39,813 nucleotides of DNA, from assembly GCA_005777235.1 (NCBI GenBank), contig SXND01000079.1:1-39813 (forward strand), written 5' to 3'. Below the pieces are notes generated by a model. It saw nothing but the letters and a program-made list of their open reading frames with translations. It ran no database searches and was not told where the DNA came from. The first letter of the stretch is position 1, and each line of letters begins with the position of its first letter. This DNA comes from Pseudomonadota bacterium (GTDB lineage Bacteria; Tectomicrobia; Entotheonellia; Entotheonellales; Entotheonellaceae). Shown piece after piece: positions 24,140 through 33,523 of the stretch. Both the position numbers and the translations under genes were made by a program.

Positions 24140-25183
24140 ATGCCTGTTTTGACCCCTGAGAAAATCCACGATGCCGGCAAGGCCATCTTCCTCGCCGCCG
24201 GCGCATCTGAAGAAGAAGCGCAGCTGGTCATGGAGCACCTTGTTGGTGCGAACCTCGCCGGGCATGACTCGCACGGGCTCATCTTGCTGCCCACGTATAT
24301 TAATCGCATCAAGCGTGGCGATATTGTGCCTGGGGCGCCGTTCGTTGTGGAGCAAGAGACTGCCACCAGCGCGCGCATCAACGGCAACTGGGGCTTTGGC
24401 TACGTGGTCACCACACGCGCCATGGAGATGGCCATTGCCAAGGCCAAGACCAGCCAGGTGGCCGCTATGACTATTTATCAACAGAGCCACGTCGGCCGGG
24501 TAGCCGACTACCCCCTGATGGCGGCCCGCGAGGGTTTTATCGGCCTGATGACCTGTGACTCCGGTCGTGGCCCCAAAGCCGTGGTACCGTTTGGCGGGCG
24601 CGAGGCCCGTCTAGGGACGAACCCCATTTCCGTGGCCTTCCCCAGTGATCTGGACGGCCCCATCTTCCTCGATATGGCTACCAGCGCTGTGGCCGCCGGG
24701 AAGTTGAACGTCAAGCGTAGCCGTCACGAACCTGCACCGCTCGGCTGGGTCATTGATAAAGACGGCCATCCCACCACGGACGTCGAAGAATACTATAAGG
24801 GCGGGGCCATTTTGCCTATGGGTGGCGACCAGGGCCACAAAGGCTATGTGCTGTCGTTTATGGTCGAGACCCTGTCCGGCATCTTAACGGGGCTGGGCTT
24901 TGGGGTATCGCCAACCGGACGGCACAATGACGGCACATTCCTGGCCGTGTTCGATGTCAGCGCTTTCCTGCCCCTGGAGAAATTTAAGCAGGACATCGCT
25001 GAATTTGTGGACTATCTGAAAGCCACGCCACCGGCGGAAGGGTTTACCGAAGTGCTCTATCCTGGAGAGCTGGAATATCGCACCGAGCAACGGCTGCGGC
25101 GCGAAGGCATCTATATTGAAGACCAGACCTGGAACCAGGTGATGACGCTGATGCAGGAGTACGGGCTGCCGACGCCGGCGTAA
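24140..25183 (+). CDS. Ldh-family NAD(P)-dependent oxidoreductase (malate/lactate/ureidoglycolate dehydrogenase type)
   Basis: This 347-residue enzyme belongs to the LDH2/MDH2 (AllD/ComC) family, which oxidises 2-hydroxyacids and is not related to classical lactate dehydrogenase. VGANLAGHDSHGLILLPTY near residue 36, HVGRVADYPLMAAREG with the conserved His near 117, RLGTNPISVAFPSD near 155 and ILPMGGDQGHKGYVLSFMVE near 230 are the family's cofactor and active-site regions. Length is normal and the frame is intact. GGAGG precedes the ATG at 24140. The exact substrate (malate, sulfolactate, ureidoglycolate or other) cannot be decided. Confidence 0.85.
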   Translation: MPVLTPEKIHDAGKAIFLAAGASEEEAQLVMEHLVGANLAGHDSHGLILLPTYINRIKRGDIVPGAPFVVEQETATSARINGNWGFGYVVTTRAMEMAIAKAKTSQVAAMTIYQQSHVGRVADYPLMAAREGFIGLMTCDSGRGPKAVVPFGGREARLGTNPISVAFPSDLDGPIFLDMATSAVAAGKLNVKRSRHEPAPLGWVIDKDGHPTTDVEEYYKGGAILPMGGDQGHKGYVLSFMVETLSGILTGLGFGVSPTGRHNDGTFLAVFDVSAFLPLEKFKQDIAEFVDYLKATPPAEGFTEVLYPGELEYRTEQRLRREGIYIEDQTWNQVMTLMQEYGLPTPA

Positions 25184-25531
25184 AAGCCGAGATGTCCATG
25201 TCGTCAGTCCTGCGCCAGTGCCTCCCTGGGCACGTCGGGCTCCGTCCAGTTCCGGCAGCCACGCTAGAGCATGGCGCTCCCCGGGGAAACCCTGGAGCAC
25301 TGGCAGCGTATTGATGCCGTGGACATCTAGCGCGATAGGCCAGGCCAAGGCCCGGCCGCGCCGTAGGGCCACCGTCCGGCCGTCCCTAGCGGGATAGGCT
25401 CTAAGCCCAGCCACCAGGAAGGCGCTTGCCAGGGCCGGACGTTTTATGGAAAATATGTCGTGCCAAGTCCAGGCATCTTCCTCATGACTGCCACGCCACT
25501 CGGCGCGTGGCGCAACGGACGGGGGTTTTGC
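25184..25531. other. intergenic stretch, possible decayed gene on minus strand
   Basis: No intact gene is visible in these 348 bases. On the minus strand the frame at about 25460-25190 stays open and reads in part AYPARDGRTVALRRGRALAW and GINTLPVLQGFPGERHA, which looks more protein-like than random GC-rich sequence. The frame only persists because it runs on into neighbouring genes in antisense. I could not name a family. It may be a remnant of an inserted gene. Confidence 0.3.
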
Positions 25532-26356
25532 ATGATGCGTCACACGCCGCCACGCTGGGGAGCGCGGCAGGAGAGTGAGCCTGTGGTGTGGGCGCTTCTG
25601 GCGCACCTCGGCGCCACGGTGCTGCATCTCCTGGTCTATCTTGGGCGTCTTGGGCTCTTTCTCGGGCAGAGCCTCGGCATCCTGTGTCTGCCACCACTGA
25701 AAGTACGGCGTATCCTGCGGCAGATCGACTTTATTGGCACTCGGTCCTTACTCGTCATTGGCCTCACCGGGCTGTTTGCCGGCATGGTCCTGGCACTGCA
25801 GGGGTACTACACCCTGACGCGCTTTGGTTCTGAAGCCTTTTTAGGTCCCGCTGTAGCGATTAGCTTGATTACCGAACTCGGGCCGGTGCTGTCGGCGCTC
25901 ATGGTCACTGGCCGGGCCGGCTCGGCGATTGCGGCGGAAATTGGTATTATGCGTATCACGGAGCAAATCGACGCCCTCGAAGTCATGGCCTTGAATCCCA
26001 TCCGCTATCTCGTGGTTCCCAACATTGTGGCGGGTCTCATTGCCCTGCCGCTGCTTGGCGCCCTGTTTTCGGTGATCGGCATTTATGGCGGCTATCTGGT
26101 CGGCGTGCAATTGCTCGGGGTGAGCAGCGGTACGTATTTTGGCAGCATGACGGATTTTGTGTCGTTGCGGGATGTGGGTACTGGACTGTACAAATCGCTC
26201 AGTTTTGGGTTGTTGATTACCTTCCTGTGCTGTTTTAAGGGCTATCATACTGGTTATGGTGCCGAAGGCGTGAGCAAGGCTACCACGGAAGCCGTGGTGG
26301 CGTCTTCGGTGGCCATTCTGGTGCTGGATTATTTCCTCAATTCGGTGTTGTTGTGA
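25532..26356 (+). CDS. mlaE: MlaE-family lipid ABC transporter permease
   Basis: The roughly 274-residue membrane protein matches the MlaE permease of the MCE-type phospholipid transporter of the inner membrane. After a variable N-terminus come [80 protein letters not shown] and the last helices near [21 protein letters not shown], all typical. It should form a dimer with two MlaF ATPases and a ring of MlaD. The start is uncertain: ATG 25532 or 25535 has a GGGGG tract upstream. The end overlaps mlaF. Confidence 0.88.
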   Translation: MMRHTPPRWGARQESEPVVWALLAHLGATVLHLLVYLGRLGLFLGQSLGILCLPPLKVRRILRQIDFIGTRSLLVIGLTGLFAGMVLALQGYYTLTRFGSEAFLGPAVAISLITELGPVLSALMVTGRAGSAIAAEIGIMRITEQIDALEVMALNPIRYLVVPNIVAGLIALPLLGALFSVIGIYGGYLVGVQLLGVSSGTYFGSMTDFVSLRDVGTGLYKSLSFGLLITFLCCFKGYHTGYGAEGVSKATTEAVVASSVAILVLDYFLNSVLL

Positions 26357-27117
26357 TGTCTGAAACCCCCATCATTCAGGTGCGTGATCTCTGTAAACGT
26401 TTTGGCCAGCAGGTGGTGTTTCACGGCCTGAGCCTTGATATCCAGCGCGGGGAAATCCTCGCAGTGGTGGGCCGCAGTGGCACGGGCAAGAGCGTGTTTC
26501 TCAAACATCTCATCGGGCTGGTGCGCCCTGATAGTGGCTCGGTATGCGTGGATGGACACGATCTGCACCGCAGTGGGAGCCGAAATCTGGCGCACGTGCG
26601 GCAGCGCTTTGGCATGCTGTTTCAGGGCGGCGCGCTGTTTGATTCGCTCACCGTGGCGGAAAATATCGCCTTTCCCCTCCGCGAAAAAACGCGCTTGCCG
26701 GCGCTGGAGATCCAGACCGTGGTCACCGCGATGCTCAAGGACGTCGGCCTCGAGGGCGTGGAGCAGAAATTGCCTGACCAGCTCAGTGGGGGGATGCGCA
26801 AACGGGTGGCGTTGGCGCGAGCGCTGGCTTTACGCCCTGAGATTGTCTTATTTGATGAACCCACCACCGGGCTCGATCCTATTTTGGTGCGCTCGATCCA
26901 TCATTTGATTGCTGATACGCAAGCCCGCTTCAACTACACGGCGGTGATCGTCAGCCACGAAATCCCGCAGATTTTTGACATTGCCACGCGTGTCGCCATG
27001 CTGCATAACGGCACGATACTCGAAGTCGCCACCGCAGCCCAGTTTCAGTGTTCACACAATCCCGCCGTGCAACAGTTCATCGCGGGACGCTTGGATGGAC
27101 CACTGACCTCGACATGA
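26356..27117 (+). CDS. mlaF: MlaF-family ABC transporter ATPase
   Basis: The 253-residue ATPase drives the Mla phospholipid transporter. Walker A is [14 protein letters not shown] near residue 35, the Q-loop is [13 protein letters not shown], and the signature is [15 protein letters not shown]. Walker B is [13 protein letters not shown] and the switch His is in [10 protein letters not shown]. The [10 protein letters not shown] sequence after the Q-loop is typical of the MlaF/Ttg2A branch. The ATG at 26356 overlaps the mlaE stop by one base (TGATG); a GTG three bases upstream is also possible. Confidence 0.9.
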   Translation: MSETPIIQVRDLCKRFGQQVVFHGLSLDIQRGEILAVVGRSGTGKSVFLKHLIGLVRPDSGSVCVDGHDLHRSGSRNLAHVRQRFGMLFQGGALFDSLTVAENIAFPLREKTRLPALEIQTVVTAMLKDVGLEGVEQKLPDQLSGGMRKRVALARALALRPEIVLFDEPTTGLDPILVRSIHHLIADTQARFNYTAVIVSHEIPQIFDIATRVAMLHNGTILEVATAAQFQCSHNPAVQQFIAGRLDGPLTST

Positions 27118-27148
27118 TCCCCTCGATACGCGCCATTGGAAAGATACC

Positions 27149-27589
27149 ATGAAACGATTCACCCTTGAGGTCACCGTTGGTCTCTTTGTCCTTCTCGGTC
27201 TGTGTGCCTTGGCGTACCTCTCCATCCGCCTCGGGCAACTGCCGATTGGTCAGGGCTCGACCTATGATTTGACCGCCATGTTCCCGACGGTGGCTGGCCT
27301 GCGCGTTGGTGCCACCGTGGAGATCGCCGGGGTCCAGGTGGGCCGGGTGCTGGACATCCACCTGGCCGAGTATAGTGCCGCCGTGATCCTGCGCTTGGAT
27401 AAGCGTGTCACCCTCCAAGACGATGCGATTGCCTCCATCCGCACACGGGGCCTCATCGGGGAAAAATATGTCAAAATTACGCCAGGGGGGTCGGTCCGTA
27501 TACTCACGGCTGGCGGACGGATTCGTGAAGTCGAGCCCCCGATTGATATCGAAACGCTCATCGGGCACTTCATTCAGGGCAAACTCTAA
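27149..27589 (+). CDS. mlaD: MlaD-type MCE-domain protein
   Basis: A 146-residue protein with one N-terminal membrane helix (TVGLFVLLGLCALAYLS) and a single MCE domain (about 38-120; YDLTAMFPTVAGLRVGATVEIAGVQVGRV, ITPGG). This is the size and layout of E. coli-type MlaD, which forms a hexameric ring in the periplasm and passes phospholipids between MlaC and MlaE. It follows mlaF by 31 bases. Confidence 0.9.
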   Translation: MKRFTLEVTVGLFVLLGLCALAYLSIRLGQLPIGQGSTYDLTAMFPTVAGLRVGATVEIAGVQVGRVLDIHLAEYSAAVILRLDKRVTLQDDAIASIRTRGLIGEKYVKITPGGSVRILTAGGRIREVEPPIDIETLIGHFIQGKL

Positions 27590-27627
27590 GGCACGGCTCG
27601 TCAGGCTGAGCTGAAAAGGGGCACAAC

Positions 27628-29091
27628 ATGCGGCAGAGGCGATCCCCAGGTGGCGGGCAGGAACAGCCTGGGCCAACGCGGTGGGTGCCGTGGTCTGTCA
27701 GGGCGTGCGCACGGGGCGTGGTATGCAGTATGCTCCTGCTGGGAACAGCGACAAGTGTCTACGCGCAGACACGCTCCACGCCACGCGTGGTGTCGCTGGA
27801 GGAAGCTATTGCTCTGGCGGTACAAAATAGTCCTCAGATCAAGGAAGAGCAGTTTGGTGTGCTCAAACGTCAGAGTCAGCGCGCCCAAGCGGATGCGGCG
27901 CGTTTTGCGCAGTTAGAAATCAATGTCGTGGGGGGACCATCACCACGGGCGCGTGGCGATCAACTCAACTCCCCAGACTCGAAAACTGATCCAGCCATCA
28001 CCGGCGTGTTCGGGCTGGCCACCATCAGCCTGGTGCAGCCGCTGTATACCTTTGGCAAAATTGATAGCTTGCGCGAGGCCGCGGCACACGGCATTGCGGT
28101 GAGCAAAGCCCAGGTCAACGAGCGGGCCACCAAAGTCGCCATGCTGGTCTATGAAGCGTATTACGGCTATCTACTAGCTGCCGCGCTGGAGAATCTCGCG
28201 CTAGAAATCGAGGAGCAGCTCACCGGCACCCTGGCCAAGACCAAGCGCCAGCTCGACGCCGGCGCGCCGGGGGTGGACAACATTGATTTGCTGAAATTGC
28301 AGACTTTCCAGGGCGAGTTGGAGAAACAGCTCAATGATATTCGTGAAGGGAAAGAGCTGGCGCAGACGGGCCTGCGCACCTTGCTCAATTTTGATCCCAC
28401 CCAGCCCATTGCCCTCGCCGATACCGCCCTGGAACCCCGGGTGCGTGACCTCGGAACGGTGGAGCAATACCTGACGGATGCCCGCCAGCTGCGCCCGGAA
28501 TTCACGCAGGCCCGTGAGGGAGTCAAAGCCTTTGAAAAGCTGGTGGATGCGACAAAGGCTGATTATTATCCCGTGGTGTTCTTCGGGGTGTTTGGCAGTC
28601 TCGCCGCAGCGACGAACCGTGATCGCGTCGAAAATCCCTTTGTCTACGACCGCTTGAATGACAGCGCGATAGCCCCGGTGCTGGGGGTCAACTGGAAGTT
28701 CAATCTCGGCATTACGGCTGGGAAGGTGGAGGAAACCGAGGCGGAGCTGGGGAAAATTCAGCAAAAGCAGGCCCTCGCTGAGCAAGGAATTCCGTTCCAG
28801 GTACGGCAAGCCTACCTTGAAGTGCAGCAGCATCAGGCCAACATTGAGGCAACACGTAAAGGTTTTCGCAGTGGGCGGCAGTGGCTGGTCGCGGCGGTGT
28901 CGAATTTTGATCTGGGGGTTGGCCCCAGTAAGGACGTCGGTGATGCGGCGGTGGCCTATGCCAAGTTGCGGGCGGGGTATTTGCAGTCGGTGTATCAGTA
29001 TAATCTGGGGTTTGCCAAGCTCGATCATATGGCGGGCCGGGATGTCGCCGTGGTGGAACCATTGCTCCCCGCCCCGCCCCGCAAGCGGTAA
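27628..29091 (+). CDS. TolC-family outer-membrane channel protein
   Basis: The 487-residue protein has an N-terminal signal region (SMLLLGTATSVYA) and the duplicated TolC/OEP pattern. The first repeat has SLEEAIALAVQNSPQIKEEQFG at about 52 and VQPLYTFGKIDSLREAAAHG near 130. The second has QLRPEFTQAREGVKAFEKLVDATKADYYP near 290 and a long helical region near 375-440. As a trimer it would form an outer-membrane channel with a periplasmic tunnel. The start ATG follows AAAAGGGG. The gene lies between mlaD and mlaC with short gaps, which is not the E. coli arrangement; it may replace or complement the MlaA/OmpC outer-membrane part of the pathway (inference). Confidence 0.85.
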   Translation: MRQRRSPGGGQEQPGPTRWVPWSVRACARGVVCSMLLLGTATSVYAQTRSTPRVVSLEEAIALAVQNSPQIKEEQFGVLKRQSQRAQADAARFAQLEINVVGGPSPRARGDQLNSPDSKTDPAITGVFGLATISLVQPLYTFGKIDSLREAAAHGIAVSKAQVNERATKVAMLVYEAYYGYLLAAALENLALEIEEQLTGTLAKTKRQLDAGAPGVDNIDLLKLQTFQGELEKQLNDIREGKELAQTGLRTLLNFDPTQPIALADTALEPRVRDLGTVEQYLTDARQLRPEFTQAREGVKAFEKLVDATKADYYPVVFFGVFGSLAAATNRDRVENPFVYDRLNDSAIAPVLGVNWKFNLGITAGKVEETEAELGKIQQKQALAEQGIPFQVRQAYLEVQQHQANIEATRKGFRSGRQWLVAAVSNFDLGVGPSKDVGDAAVAYAKLRAGYLQSVYQYNLGFAKLDHMAGRDVAVVEPLLPAPPRKR

Positions 29092-29105
29092 ATGAAGGAG
29101 AGAAT

Positions 29106-29747
29106 ATGGCACGTGCCTATCGCTGGATGTCACTGGGGATGCTGCTCGGCAGCCTGCTGGTGCTGGAGGCGGCACGCCTAGCCCACGCGGGGGAACCGCA
29201 GGACAAAGTGCGTGAAACGACGGATGCGATGCTGGCGGTGTTGCAGGATCCCGCCTTACAAGGCCCGGAGCAGGTAGAACGCCGTCGTGACAAAATGCGT
29301 CAGGCGGTGTTTCAGCGCTTTGGCCTGGAGGATATGGCGCAACGCGCTCTCGGTACGCACTGGACCAAGCGTACCGCACCAGAAAAGAAAGAATTTGCCA
29401 CCCTGTTTGGCGAGTTGCTCGAACGTTCGTATATCAACAAGATTGAAAGTTTTACCAGTGAGCAAAAAATTCGCTACGTCAAAGAGACGATTGAGCAGGA
29501 CGGTTTTGCCTCGGTCGCCACGGTGGTGGATCTCAAGCGCGACACCAGCGTGGATGTCGAATATCGTCTGCTGAAGCGTGACAAGCAGTGGCACGTGTAT
29601 GACATCGTGATTGAGGGTGTGAGCCTGGTCAATAACTATCGGACGCAATTCAACAACATTGTCAGCCAGGAGTCGTATGAGGCGCTGATCAAGAAGCTCA
29701 AACTGAAACTGGAGCAGGAACGCGCTGGCAATGCCACCAAAGGCTAA
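29106..29747 (+). CDS. mlaC: MlaC-type periplasmic phospholipid-binding protein
   Basis: The 213-residue product has a signal peptide (GMLLGSLLVLEAARLAHA) and the MlaC/Ttg2D domain: MRQAVFQRFGLEDMAQRALG, WTKRTAPEKKEFATLFGELLERSYINKIESF, VDVEYRLLKRDKQWHVYDIVIEGVSLVNNYRTQFN and the end LIKKLKLKLEQ. It shuttles phospholipids across the periplasm to the MlaFED complex. It is the last gene of the mla transcription unit and is followed by a REP-like palindrome. Confidence 0.9.
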   Translation: MARAYRWMSLGMLLGSLLVLEAARLAHAGEPQDKVRETTDAMLAVLQDPALQGPEQVERRRDKMRQAVFQRFGLEDMAQRALGTHWTKRTAPEKKEFATLFGELLERSYINKIESFTSEQKIRYVKETIEQDGFASVATVVDLKRDTSVDVEYRLLKRDKQWHVYDIVIEGVSLVNNYRTQFNNIVSQESYEALIKKLKLKLEQERAGNATKG

Positions 29748-29776
29748 GAGCCTCTCCCAGGAGACCATTCACACGT

Positions 29777-29798
29777 GGGGCGACCGGCCGGGCGCCCC
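29777..29798. repeat. REP-like palindrome, copy 3
   Basis: GGGGCGACC pairs with GGGCGCCCC with one mismatch around a four-base loop, in the 63-bp gap between the convergent mlaC and VWA genes. It is related to the copies at 4750 and 22146. It could serve as a bidirectional end of transcription. Confidence 0.65.
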
Positions 29799-29810
29799 GA
29801 CCAGCAGTGC

Positions 29811-30986
29811 TCAGCCGATCTTGCGCACCAGGTGTTTAATCCCCTGCTCCAAGCCGTCGAGGGTCAGCTCATACATTGGAAACACCTGGCGCACCAGATT
29901 GATGGTGCTACGGTGCCACTGCCCGGCGGGCATGGGGTTGAGCCAGATGCAGGCGCGAAAGTGCTCTTGGATGCGCCGTAACCAGGTGATGCCCGGCGTG
30001 TCATTGTGCTGGTAATAATACAGCGCCCCGCCGGGATCGAGCAGTTCATCGGGCGCCATGTAGGCGTCCCCCACCAGGATGACTTTGTAGTCCGCGGTCA
30101 GCACGTGTAGCAGAGTCGTCGTGGAGACGCGCTGGTTCATGCGCATGTCGGTGTAGAGCTGCTCGTAGATGCAGTTGTGGAAATAGTAGTGTTGCACATC
30201 TTTGAAATGGGTCGCCTGATGCGCGGCGGAGAACAGCCGCTCCACCAAGACGGTGTACGGCATCATCGAGCCTCCGGTGTCCATCAGCAATAAGACCTTG
30301 GCGTGGTTCTTGCGCGGTGGGCTGAAGATCAGCTCAATCTCTCCACCATTGCGGCAGGTGTGATCAATGGTGGCCTCGAGATCTAACTCCTCCTCGGCTC
30401 CCAGGCGCTGCAAATGGCGCAGCCGGGTCAGAGCGACCTGCATGTGGCGAATGTCCAGGGTGCGATCCCGGCGATAGTTTTCGTAATGTCGCTCTTCGGC
30501 GATCTGTACAGCGCTGCGCTGTCCACCCTCGCCACCGACGCGAATCCCCTTCGGATGTCTGCCACCATGGCCAAACGACGAGGTGCCGCCGGTGCCGATC
30601 ATGCGGTTGCCGCGGTCGTGCCGTTCGTGCTGCTCGCGTAAACGCTGGGCAAACAGCGCCCGCAAGGCTTCCAGATCGAGCTGTTGCAGCAGGGCCAGGT
30701 GTTCTGGGGTCAGATGCGCCAGCGTCGCCGGATCGTGCAGCCAGGCCAGGATCTCATCGAGGATATCCTGGGGCGTGCTAATGCCCTGAAACGCTTCTTT
30801 GAAGGCGAGATCGTAGGCATCGTAGTAGCCGACGTCTTTGACCAGCAGCGACCGGGCGAGCGTATAGAAACGTGCCAGCGAGGCGTGGGCGAAGCCCATA
30901 CTGAGCGCCTGCAGCAAGACCTGCCATTCGGTTAGCCCAACTGGGATCTTCTGACGGCGTAGCGTGTAGAAAAAGTCGAGGAACAT
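29811..30986 (-). CDS. VWA-domain protein (CoxE-like)
   Basis: The 391-residue protein resembles CoxE-type von Willebrand A proteins. The N-terminal part (FLDFFYTLRRQKIPVGLTEW) is typical of the family. A Gly/His-rich linker lies at about 125-155 (GGTSSFGHGGRHPKG). The VWA domain from about 215 reads VLLLMDTGGSM, a degenerate MIDAS in which the usual DxSxS is DTGGS, followed by VILVGDAYMAP and YPGITW-like segments. With MoxR-type AAA+ ATPases such proteins insert metals or remodel enzymes; CoxD/CoxE mature the Mo-Cu site of CO dehydrogenase. The MoxR gene lies 12 bases upstream. Confidence 0.8.
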   Translation of the reverse strand: MFLDFFYTLRRQKIPVGLTEWQVLLQALSMGFAHASLARFYTLARSLLVKDVGYYDAYDLAFKEAFQGISTPQDILDEILAWLHDPATLAHLTPEHLALLQQLDLEALRALFAQRLREQHERHDRGNRMIGTGGTSSFGHGGRHPKGIRVGGEGGQRSAVQIAEERHYENYRRDRTLDIRHMQVALTRLRHLQRLGAEEELDLEATIDHTCRNGGEIELIFSPPRKNHAKVLLLMDTGGSMMPYTVLVERLFSAAHQATHFKDVQHYYFHNCIYEQLYTDMRMNQRVSTTTLLHVLTADYKVILVGDAYMAPDELLDPGGALYYYQHNDTPGITWLRRIQEHFRACIWLNPMPAGQWHRSTINLVRQVFPMYELTLDGLEQGIKHLVRKIG

Positions 30987-30998
30987 CGGTCCCCTGCC

Positions 30999-31844
30999 TC
31001 ATGTCCGCGTATACGTTGGGTGCAGTCCTTTGCTGTGCAGCGTCTCGACATCGCTTTCTTTCTTCAACAAGACCCCGAGAAACGGCAGCGTCGTACTCAG
31101 CGCCTCCGCCGAGATGCCACCCACCACCAGGGCTTGCAGCCAGTCGATCAGCTCCGAGGTCGAGGGCTTTTTGCGCAGGGCGTCGAGATTGCGTAGGGCA
31201 TAGAAACGCTCGAGCGCCTGGTTGAGCAGGTCGTCCTTGAGCCGCGGATGGTGCACCTGCACGATGTCCGCCATTAACTCGCGTCCTGGAAAGGCAATGT
31301 AGTGGAAGACACAGCGCCGCAGGAAGGCGTCCGGCAGTTCTTTCTCAGCATTCGAGGTAATAATCACAATGGGCCGTTGCTTGGCCGCCACGCGCTCATC
31401 GGTTTCGAGGATGTAGAAGTTCATCTCATCCAGTTCGTTGAGCAAATCATTGGGGAATTCAATGTCGGCTTTGTCGATTTCGTCAATGAGCACCACCACC
31501 TGCTCGTCGGCGGTAAACGCCTGTCCCAGACATCCCAGGCGGATATAGCGTTTGATGTTGGAGACGTCGCCATCGCCAAAGCGCGCATCGTTCAGGCGCT
31601 GCACCGTATCATAGACATACAGACCCTCTTTGGCCTTAGTAGTCGACTTGACATTCCACACCAGCAGCGTCTTGCCCAGGGCCTGGGCAATGTTGTGGGC
31701 CAGCAAGGTTTTCCCGGTGCCAGGCTCCCCTTTCACGAGCAGCGGACGTTGTAAGGCAATTGCCACATTGACCGCATCACGTAAATCGGGGGAGACAATG
31801 TACTGCTCGGTACCGCTGAACTGATCAAACTGACTGCCCTGCAT
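30999..31844 (-). CDS. MoxR-type AAA+ ATPase (CoxD-like)
   Basis: The 281-residue ATPase has Walker A VKGEPGTGKTLLAHNIA near residue 40, Walker B VVVLIDEIDKADIEFPNDLL near 125, sensor 1 IVIITSNAEKELPDAFLRRCVFHYI with the arginine finger near 175, and a C-terminal lid domain. This is the MoxR family, which works with VWA proteins as a chaperone-like metal-insertion or activation machine. ATG 31844 has AAGGAG seven bases upstream. The gene faces away from tupB across a 195-bp gap with no gene. The genes it serves are not evident; the Mo-hydroxylase subunit at 35641 is one candidate. Confidence 0.85.
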   Translation of the reverse strand: MQGSQFDQFSGTEQYIVSPDLRDAVNVAIALQRPLLVKGEPGTGKTLLAHNIAQALGKTLLVWNVKSTTKAKEGLYVYDTVQRLNDARFGDGDVSNIKRYIRLGCLGQAFTADEQVVVLIDEIDKADIEFPNDLLNELDEMNFYILETDERVAAKQRPIVIITSNAEKELPDAFLRRCVFHYIAFPGRELMADIVQVHHPRLKDDLLNQALERFYALRNLDALRKKPSTSELIDWLQALVVGGISAEALSTTLPFLGVLLKKESDVETLHSKGLHPTYTRT

Positions 31845-32039
31845 GCTCACTCCTTCGTGCGGTGGCGATAGGTATGGGGGCGGTGCAGGGGGCAGCATAG
31901 CATATCGCCGGGAGGGGTCAAGCCTGGCGCCCCGGCTTGCATTGGCGCGAGGCCCAGAGCATAATCAAGCACGAAACACGCGACCAAACGTCCACAGGCC
32001 ATGGTTGGCCAATCTAGGCGTACGAGCGGCGCCTGTCAC

Positions 32040-32747
32040 ATGCTAGAGAATGTCTCCACCGCCGTGATGACGGCCCTGGGCCTGATCCGCAGCCTTGATG
32101 GTGACCTGTTGGCGATTGTCGGACTGTCTCTGCGTGTGAGCCTAGCCGCGGTGGGCATCGCGGCGCTCCTGGGATTGCCGTTTGGGGCGGCGGTGGCGGT
32201 GTGGCGCTTTCCCGGGCGTCAGGTGGTCATCGTCATCCTCAACGCCTTGATGGGGTTGCCACCCGTCGTCGTCGGCTTGGCGGTGTATCTGGTGTTGTCG
32301 CGTGCCGGTCCGCTGGGGGCGTTCGGGTTGTTGTTCACCCCCACCGCGATGGTGCTAGCCCAGAGCCTGCTGGTCCTGCCGATCATTGCGGCGTTTACCA
32401 GGCAGACAATTGCCGACTTGTACGAGGAATACGCCGAACAGTTTTCATCGTGGGGCGTGTCGCCTGGTCGCGCCATGGGCACGTTGCTATGGGATGGACG
32501 GTTCCGTCTGGGTACGGCCTTGTTGGCCGGCTTTGGGCGAGCCAGCGCTGAAGTGGGTGCGGTGATGATCGTGGGGGGGAACATTCGCCACGCCACACGA
32601 GTGATGACCACGACGATTGCCTTGGAAACGAGTAAGGGCAATTTACCGCTGGCGTTGGCCCTGGGACTCATCTTGATGCTGCTGGTGCTCACGGTCAACA
32701 CTGCCGCCATGGTGCTCCAAGAGCGCGGCCGCCGCGTCCACGGCTAG
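32040..32747 (+). CDS. tupB: tungstate ABC transporter permease
   Basis: The 235-residue membrane protein has about five helices and the permease pattern of TupB: LSLRVSLAAVGIAALLGLPFGAAVAVW, LNALMGLPPVVVGLAVYLVLSRAGPLG, QSLLVLPIIAAFTRQTI and the EAA loop GRASAEVGAVMIVGGNIRHATRVMTTTIALETSKGN. It imports tungstate, or in some members molybdate, with TupA and TupC. ATG 32040 has a poor ribosome binding site; an in-frame ATG lies 27 bases later. It is the first gene of the tup operon. Confidence 0.85.
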   Translation: MLENVSTAVMTALGLIRSLDGDLLAIVGLSLRVSLAAVGIAALLGLPFGAAVAVWRFPGRQVVIVILNALMGLPPVVVGLAVYLVLSRAGPLGAFGLLFTPTAMVLAQSLLVLPIIAAFTRQTIADLYEEYAEQFSSWGVSPGRAMGTLLWDGRFRLGTALLAGFGRASAEVGAVMIVGGNIRHATRVMTTTIALETSKGNLPLALALGLILMLLVLTVNTAAMVLQERGRRVHG

Positions 32748-32762
32748 GCGCGAGGAGAGGAT

Positions 32763-33509
32763 GTGCTGCAGCGAGGTGGCGCCATAGGGCCGCAGCCGGT
32801 CATTCTACCGCTGTGCGTACAGGCCGTGAGTTTTGAGGTGGGTGGCAAGCGCTTACTCGATGGCGTGAACTTCGTCACCGAGGCGGGGCCGCGCACGGTG
32901 ATTCTGGGGCCAAACGGGGCAGGCAAAAGTCTGCTGCTGCGGCTGTGTCACGGCTTGCTACAACCCTCCTCGGGTCGTATTACCTGGGCCGGGGCTGCTC
33001 CTGCGCTGGTGCGCCCTTGGCAGGCGATGGTCTTTCAGCATCCGCTCTTTTTACGCCGTTCAGTGGCGGCCAACATCCGCTACGTGTTGAGCCTGCAACA
33101 CGTGCCGCGCCGTCAGCGGCGGGCCCTGGTGGCAGACACCCTGGAACGTGCCGGGCTGTTACATCTGGCAGAACGTTCGGCGCGGGTGCTGTCCGGTGGG
33201 GAACAACAGCGTCTGGCGTTGGCCCGGGCCTGGGCCTTCAAGCCGCAAGTGTTGTTTCTCGACGAACCAACTGTGAACTTGGATCCTGCGGCTACCCAGA
33301 GGGTGGAAGTCTTGCTGGAGCACATCCAGCAGACTGGCACCAAGCTGATCATGACCACGCACGACTTGGGACAAGCACGGCGGCTGGCCGATGAGGTGTT
33401 GTTTCTGCATCACGGTCGGCTGTTGGAACAGACGGCGGCCCAGACGTTTTTTCTCCAGCCGCAGAGTAAAGAGGCCGCAGCGTTCCTTGAGGGGAGACTC
33501 CTCTGGTAA
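32763..33509 (+). CDS. tupC: tungstate ABC transporter ATP-binding protein
   Basis: The 248-residue ATPase has Walker A LGPNGAGKSLLLRLCHGLL near residue 48, Q-loop MVFQHPLFLRRSV, signature LSGGEQQRLALARAWA, Walker B VLFLDEPTVNLDP and switch His in MTTHDLGQARRLADE. LRLCHGLLQPSSGRI and FQHPLFLRRSVAANI are typical for TupC/ModC-like importers. The GTG at 32763 follows GGAGAGG. It lies 15 bases after tupB. Confidence 0.85.
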   Translation: MLQRGGAIGPQPVILPLCVQAVSFEVGGKRLLDGVNFVTEAGPRTVILGPNGAGKSLLLRLCHGLLQPSSGRITWAGAAPALVRPWQAMVFQHPLFLRRSVAANIRYVLSLQHVPRRQRRALVADTLERAGLLHLAERSARVLSGGEQQRLALARAWAFKPQVLFLDEPTVNLDPAATQRVEVLLEHIQQTGTKLIMTTHDLGQARRLADEVLFLHHGRLLEQTAAQTFFLQPQSKEAAAFLEGRLLW

Positions 33510-33523
33510 GGGGACGGCAGCTC

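Noticed and set aside
24884..25627. 247-residue minus-strand gene
   Set aside because: Most of it is antisense to the Ldh-type and mlaE genes; only the short intergenic part may have meaning.
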